Source of the DNA: Subtercola boreus
GTDB lineage: Bacteria > Actinomycetota > Actinomycetes > Actinomycetales > Microbacteriaceae
Direction of reading: 5' to 3'
DNA length: 64,000 nt
Assembly (NCBI RefSeq): GCF_003399645.1
Contig: NZ_NBXD01000019.1
Coordinates: 1 to 64,000 of the forward strand
A program made the position numbers and the translations under genes. Within the stretch, counting starts at the first letter, position 1. Each line of letters starts with the position of its first letter. Positions 63,791 to 64,000 of this stretch are shown here, in pieces. The notes under the pieces are model-generated. The model was not told where the DNA came from, ran no database searches, and was given only the letters and a program-made list of their open reading frames with translations.

Positions 63791-64000
63791 CTAGCGCGAC
63801 ACGTCGATCACGAGCACGGTGACATTGTCGCGGCCGCCGTTGCGAAGCGCAGCATCCACCAGTGCCGTCGCGGCCTCCTCGGCGGTCGACAGCTGCTCGA
63901 GGTAGTGCGCGATGCCGTGGTCGGTGAGTTCTTTCGTGAGCCCATCGCTGCAGACCAGCAGTCGCTGCCCCTCCACGATGTCGAGCAGGGTGTAGTCGGG
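63791..64000 (-). CDS. PP2C-type protein phosphatase, C-terminal part (5' end outside window)
   Basis: The open frame runs off the right edge. The 69 visible residues include LLDIVEGQRLLVCSDGLTKELTD and GRDNVTVLVIDV, the last two PP2C motifs with metal-binding Asp residues. In actinobacteria such phosphatases (PstP) oppose Ser/Thr kinases such as PknB; the catalytic N-terminal motifs are outside the window. Confidence 0.85.
   Translation of the reverse strand, partial: PDYTLLDIVEGQRLLVCSDGLTKELTDHGIAHYLEQLSTAEEAATALVDAALRNGGRDNVTVLVIDVSR

Noticed and set aside
1-64000. tRNA, rRNA, insertion sequences, prophage genes
   Set aside because: Looked for cloverleaf-like segments, transposase motifs and phage genes and found none that could be supported.

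Overview
The window looks like a chromosomal segment of a high-GC actinobacterium, most likely family Microbacteriaceae. The basis is the uniformly GC-rich codon use, the many GTG starts with 4-bp GTGA/ATGA overlaps, a DUF222-HNH gene at the left edge, and a gene order matching the actinobacterial dxr-rseP-ispG-GNAT ... proS ... nusA-ylxR-infB-rbfA ... truB-ribF block. I see no insertion sequence, prophage, CRISPR array, rRNA or tRNA.

Layout. 1-1.9 kb: DUF222/HNH tail, a repeat-bearing non-coding stretch and a small acidic ORF. 1.9-11.3 kb: CYTH-CHAD protein, S9A peptidase, maltokinase, FAD/Rieske oxidoreductase, CorA and a calcineurin-like phosphodiesterase. 11.3-16.3 kb: a Stealth-type sugar-phosphate transferase coupled to a SNF2 helicase, then a membrane protein and a UPF0303 protein. 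16.3-18.2 kb: pseudouridine degradation pair (psuG plus PfkB kinase). 18.2-24.4 kb: SDR/DUF2867, MFS, ribF, two membrane proteins, truB and a uridine-kinase-like protein with an abnormal P-loop. 24.4-26.4 kb: mutY and a PanE-like reductase on the plus strand. 26.4-38.4 kb: rbfA, infB, ylxR, nusA, then a long-chain olefin cluster (oleD, fused oleBC, oleA) sitting between nusA and proS. 38.4-42.7 kb: a membrane trypsin-like protease, MFS plus MarR with a clear operator, and GNAT. 42.7-48.2 kb: ispG, a degenerate sensor-kinase-like membrane protein, rseP, ispC and an FKBP-like lipoprotein. 48.4-54 kb: a Pls/PosA-type membrane NRPS with a downstream M1 aminopeptidase. 54-58.7 kb: DHA2 MFS, OsmC, gabT and asparaginase. 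58.7-63 kb: polyamine ABC transporter (two permeases, ATPase, Tat lipoprotein). The right edge holds a Pr6Pr membrane protein and the C-terminal end of a PP2C phosphatase.

How the genes work together. The translation/RNA block (infB, rbfA, nusA, ylxR, truB, proS) is housekeeping. ispC and ispG are two MEP-pathway steps flanking a site-2 protease. The ole genes should condense two fatty acyl-CoAs head to head and convert the product into a long-chain cis-olefin. The Pls-like NRPS and the adjacent aminopeptidase could make and trim an amino-acid homopolymer at the membrane. The polyamine importer faces gabT and asparaginase, which suggests use of polyamine/GABA/asparagine nitrogen.

The most unusual features are the ole cluster inside the proS-nusA interval, the kinase-like protein lacking both its phospho-accepting His and its ATPase domain, the NRPS-aminopeptidase pair, and a recurrent promoter layout (TAnnnT hexamer exactly 6 nt before the start codon) that predicts many leaderless mRNAs.
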